A stretch of 7,704 bases of DNA, from assembly GCA_013043295.1 (NCBI GenBank), contig JABDOO010000093.1, positions 1-7,704 on the forward strand, in the 5' to 3' direction. Within the stretch, counting starts at the first letter, position 1. Each line of letters opens with the position of its first letter. This DNA comes from Candidatus Nitrosopumilus sp. GTDB taxonomy: Archaea > Thermoproteota > Nitrososphaeria > Nitrososphaerales > Nitrosopumilaceae. A program made the position numbers and the translations under genes. Positions 5,564-7,704 of this stretch are shown in pieces. The notes beneath the pieces are model-generated. The model was not told where the DNA came from, searched no databases, and saw nothing but the letters and a program-made list of their open reading frames with translations.

Positions 5564-5583
5564 GTGAATATCTTTTTCACTTA
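5561..5583. repeat. Perfect 8-bp inverted repeat next to the trxB TATA box
   Basis: TAAGTGAA (5561-5568) and TTCACTTA (5576-5583) are perfect reverse complements separated by 7 bases. The right arm includes the stop codon of the upstream CBS gene, and the left arm touches the trxB box A. It may be an operator for trxB acting at the TFB/TBP site, or a stem-loop at the end of the CBS-gene mRNA. No T-run follows the dyad on the minus strand, which makes a simple terminator less likely. Confidence 0.55.
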
Positions 5584-6030
5584 CTCGTTTTTCATTCTCA
5601 AAAGAATTTGATCACAAATCCTTCGCATCTCTGAGTCTGATCCAACACTGGAAATTTTTACAATGTCTGATGTTGTAACAATTCCAATTATTTCATCACA
5701 TTCTGTAACTGGAAGTTTGTGAATTCTCTTTTCTTTCATTAATTCTGATGCTTCCCAGATAGTTTCTTCTGAATCAATTGTAATTAAAGGGGATGACATT
5801 ACTTCTATAATTTCGGTAAATAGTGGCCTACCTTCAGCAGCTATCTTTGTAACAAAATCCCTTTCAGTAATAATCCCTATGGGTTTGTTGTCTTTTGTAA
5901 CAATAACGCATCCAATGTGTAATTTTTTCATTTGCTCTGCTGCTTCTTGTATTGATATTGATTTGTCTAAAGTTAGCACACTTTTACTCATAACTTGATT
6001 TACAAAAGTACTATTCATGCCGTTAAACAT
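5581..6030 (-). CDS. Two-CBS-domain protein
   Basis: A 149-residue protein consisting of one CBS pair (Bateman module). CBS1 spans about 10-65 with VNQVMSKSVLTL and ends in PIGIITERDFV (50-60). CBS2 spans about 75-127 with IEVMSSPLITI and ends in IIGIVTTSDIV (114-124). The G-[IV]-[IV]-T-x-x-D ending is the usual nucleotide-contact motif; such pairs bind AMP, ATP, SAM or related ligands and report energy or nucleotide state. No catalytic or DNA-binding domain is attached, so it presumably acts on a partner or as a dimer. The C terminus adds a short charged helix (SEMRRICDQILLRMKNE). The start may be ATG 6030 or ATG 6018 (residue 5); the shorter form begins closer to the domain. It is divergent from the USP pair across 99 bp and lies 48 nt upstream of trxB in the same direction. 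The partner and ligand cannot be told from sequence. Confidence 0.88.
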   Translation of the reverse strand: MFNGMNSTFVNQVMSKSVLTLDKSISIQEAAEQMKKLHIGCVIVTKDNKPIGIITERDFVTKIAAEGRPLFTEIIEVMSSPLITIDSEETIWEASELMKEKRIHKLPVTECDEIIGIVTTSDIVKISSVGSDSEMRRICDQILLRMKNE

Positions 6031-6036
6031 GCTTTC

Positions 6037-6044
6037 AATTATTT
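6037..6044 (-). promoter_or_regulatory. Possible box A of the two-CBS gene
   Basis: On the minus strand AAATAATT lies 7-14 nt from the outer ATG (6030) and about 23 nt from the inner ATG (6018). It fits a leaderless transcript from the inner start better, but the spacing is not ideal, and TTTATC slightly further upstream is a competitor. Confidence 0.3.
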
Positions 6045-6099
6045 GAGATAAATCCTAAATTATCATTCCTGAAAATCACTTTAGGTAATTACAACACAC

Positions 6100-6106
6100 T
6101 TTAAAC
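6100..6106 (+). promoter_or_regulatory. Box A (TATA) promoter of the USP pair
   Basis: TTTAAAC, with its centre near 6103, predicts transcription start at about 6129-6130, exactly at the ATG of the first USP, hence a leaderless mRNA. The 8-bp palindrome GTAATTAC (6085-6092) lies just upstream and could be a regulator site, though such AT-rich palindromes arise often by chance. Confidence 0.45.
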
Positions 6107-6129
6107 TTAGAAATTACTTCATATACAAT

Positions 6130-6561
6130 ATGGCTATTAAGACTAAGAAACTTCTTGTTCCCCTTGATGGTTCTAAAAACTCCATTAGAGGATTAGATAT
6201 GGCTATCCATATTGCTAGACAATCTCAAGGTACCATTACTGCTTTAGCAGTAAAATCCGTACCTGGAATATATGCAATTCACCCACTTGGGTTTTTGGAT
6301 TTTAATTCAATGACTGAAGTCAAAAAATTACTTAGTGAAGCTAAAGTAAGAGCAGCAAAAAAAGGTATTATGCTTACTGGAAAGGCTATCGCTGGCGATC
6401 CTGGATATGATATTGCAAGATTTGCTAATAACTCAAAAAATAAAATTGACATGGTAGTTATTGGAGCTAGAGGACGAAGTTCTGCAAAGGAAATTTTCTT
6501 AGGAAGTGTTTCTAACTATGTTTTACACAAATCTAAGAAACCGGTACTAGTGGTTAAATGA
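6130..6561 (+). CDS. Universal stress protein, ATP-binding type (first of pair)
   Basis: A 143-residue single-domain UspA-fold protein. The first strand reads KLLVPLDGSK (7-16), with the Asp D13 found in ATP-binding members. The nucleotide loop is IGARGRSSAKEIFLGSVS (111-128), which gives the full G-x2-G-x9-G-S pattern (G112, G115, G125, S126), and the last strand is KPVLVVK. Known ATP-binding relatives such as Methanocaldococcus MJ0577 act as cytoplasmic ATP-dependent switches; the client here is unknown. The ATG start is supported by a box A 27 nt upstream, giving a leaderless transcript. The stop overlaps the start of the next USP in ATGA. It diverges from the two-CBS gene, so the two may share regulation across the 99-bp gap. 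Confidence 0.93.
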   Translation: MAIKTKKLLVPLDGSKNSIRGLDMAIHIARQSQGTITALAVKSVPGIYAIHPLGFLDFNSMTEVKKLLSEAKVRAAKKGIMLTGKAIAGDPGYDIARFANNSKNKIDMVVIGARGRSSAKEIFLGSVSNYVLHKSKKPVLVVK

Positions 6562-6986
6562 CTAAAAATAATTTTCAAAATATTCTTGTTCCACTAGATG
6601 GTTCCAAATATTCAGAGAAAGCATTAGAACGTGCATGTGAATTTGTTGGTGCTTTTGGTTCTACACTTTATTTGATTTATGTTGTAGAAAAATCAATTCC
6701 AGTTAATCTCTTAGACCGTAAAGAGTATTTGGAACTATTACAAAAATTTGGAAATAACATACTTAACAAAGCAAAAATTAAACTATCAAAAAAAGGAATT
6801 AATGCAAAAACTATCTTAAAGGAAGGAAATATTTCAAATGAGATTGAAAAAGTTGCAAAAAAAGAAAACTGTAATCTTATAATTGTGGGAAATAAGGGGC
6901 TAGGAACTGTATCTAGATTGATTCTTGGAAGTGTTTCAAGTAAGATTTCACAATCCTCTTCGTGTTCAGTACTTATTGTAAAATAA
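6558..6986 (+). CDS. Universal stress protein, ATP-binding type (second of pair)
   Basis: A 142-residue UspA-fold protein. NILVPLDGSKYSEKALERA (8-26) has the conserved D14, and VGNKGLGTVSRLILGSVS (110-127) carries the complete G-x2-G-x9-G-S loop (G111, G114, G124, S125), ending in SVLIVK. It therefore has the residues for ATP binding. Its ATG overlaps the stop of the first USP by four bases (ATGA), so translation is probably coupled, and the two products could form a heterodimer, since USPs usually dimerise through the last strand. The two proteins are related but clearly diverged, which points to an old duplication. Only one base separates its stop from that of the convergent multi-CBS gene. 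Confidence 0.93.
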   Translation: MTKNNFQNILVPLDGSKYSEKALERACEFVGAFGSTLYLIYVVEKSIPVNLLDRKEYLELLQKFGNNILNKAKIKLSKKGINAKTILKEGNISNEIEKVAKKENCNLIIVGNKGLGTVSRLILGSVSSKISQSSSCSVLIVK

Positions 6987-6987
6987 A

Positions 6988-7704
6988 TTAATTTGCTAAA
7001 GCATTTACAATATCTGATTTTGTTATAATTCCTACTAATCTTTTATTTTTAGTAACAGGCAAACCACTAATATTGTATTTTAGCATGAGTGTAATTGCAA
7101 ATTTAGCATCCTTATCTGCTTCAACTGTAATGGGATTTGATGACATGATATCTGTTGCATGAAATGGGAATAGATAGCTCATTTGGTTTGAGTGAATTTC
7201 CTCTAATCCTTTTTTGTATTTATAATCTTGAACTTCTTTTGGGTCTGCTGAATCTGATATCCATTGTGGTATTTTTGCAGGCACAAAATCTCTAAATGTC
7301 ACAATTCCAATTGGCTTTTGATTTCGTTTTATTATAACTCTGGAAATTTTATATTTAATCAACAGACTTTCTATGTGCAATATTGGATCACTTGGTTCGG
7401 CGGTAATCACTTTGGATTTCATTATTTGTGAAACTAAAATTGAATTTGTTCCTTTAGTAAGAAAAACTGTTGCAAGATCTGTTTTTGTAACAACTCCTTC
7501 TAATGTTTGATCATCTTTTAGTATTATTACCACACTGATTCTATGTTTTTTCATTAATCTTGCACATTCTCCAACTGAATTTTTGCTGGTAAGTGTGAAT
7601 AATTTTCTTTGTTTGAAATCTTTTGCTTTAACAGTTTTGATTGGAGTTGTTCCCAACTGGTAAATTTTTCTTGCAATGTCTTTTTCAGTAATAACTCCAA
7701 TGGG
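6988..7704 (-). CDS. Multi-CBS-domain protein, 5' end outside the window
   Basis: The frame stays open to the last base, giving 238 visible residues. A TTG at 7656 could be taken as a start, but the 16 codons before it read PIGVITEKDIARKIYQ, the typical end of a CBS domain, so the gene continues beyond the window. Numbered from the edge, after that partial CBS1 come CBS2 (about 35-82, with LEGVVTKTDLA), CBS3 (about 94-142, with PIGIVTFRDFV) and CBS4 (about 185-238, with LVGIITKSDIV), the last after a longer charged linker. Four CBS domains would make two Bateman modules, enough for a self-contained nucleotide-sensing disc. No other domain is visible; one may lie further upstream. It is convergent with the USP pair with a one-base gap. 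The ligand and partner are unknown. Confidence 0.88.
   Translation of the reverse strand, partial: PIGVITEKDIARKIYQLGTTPIKTVKAKDFKQRKLFTLTSKNSVGECARLMKKHRISVVIILKDDQTLEGVVTKTDLATVFLTKGTNSILVSQIMKSKVITAEPSDPILHIESLLIKYKISRVIIKRNQKPIGIVTFRDFVPAKIPQWISDSADPKEVQDYKYKKGLEEIHSNQMSYLFPFHATDIMSSNPITVEADKDAKFAITLMLKYNISGLPVTKNKRLVGIITKSDIVNALAN

Noticed and set aside
6085..6092. Palindrome GTAATTAC upstream of the USP pair, and the CCTAAA / TTTAGG arms at 6054-6059 and 6080-6085
   Set aside because: Short AT-rich dyads expected by chance in such sequence; noted in the promoter entry but not claimed as operators.
1..7704. CRISPR array, insertion sequence, tRNA, rRNA or prophage gene
   Set aside because: No repeated spacer pattern, transposase or integrase motif, terminal repeats, or tRNA-like arm structure was seen; gene content and codon use look uniform.

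Overview
The window looks like a chromosomal piece of an ammonia-oxidising archaeon of the Nitrososphaerota (Thaumarchaeota), probably close to the marine Nitrosopumilus type. The reasons are an AT-rich sequence (roughly one third G+C by eye), archaeal box A (TATA) elements placed so that transcripts start at or a few bases before the start codon, frequent TTG starts, a stand-alone archaeal CofE for coenzyme F420, and many universal stress (USP) and CBS-domain proteins. The taxonomic call is an inference; there is no rRNA or other marker gene here.

Layout. Positions 1-285 hold the 3' part of a gene for a small exported or membrane-anchored protein that begins outside the window. At 386-1796 a SerB/ThrH-like HAD phosphatase is followed by cofE. 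Convergent to them is a USP gene (1812-2279/2288, minus) that has lost the nucleotide-binding residues of its family. A 280-bp divergent promoter region leads to a tight two-gene unit, tusA-cysM (2569-3806), which joins a sulfur-carrier protein to a PLP-dependent cysteine synthase. On the minus strand, trxB (5532-4531) overlaps by one base a small four-cysteine protein gene, which is followed by a gene for an unknown helical protein. Upstream of trxB is a two-CBS-domain protein gene, which diverges from a coupled pair of ATP-type USP genes (6130-6986). The right edge (6988-7704, minus) is the 3' part of a multi-CBS protein whose start lies outside.

How the genes fit together. The centre concerns sulfur and thiol chemistry: persulfide carrier, cysteine synthase, thioredoxin reductase and a small Cys-rich partner. 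It is flanked by probable nucleotide-sensing modules (USP, CBS). The most interesting items are the tusA-cysM pair as a possible protein-bound sulfur route to cysteine, the degenerate USP, an 8-bp inverted repeat next to the trxB TATA box, and the trxB operon with two uncharacterised downstream genes. No mobile element, CRISPR array, tRNA or rRNA was seen, and most of the window is ordinary core-genome content.
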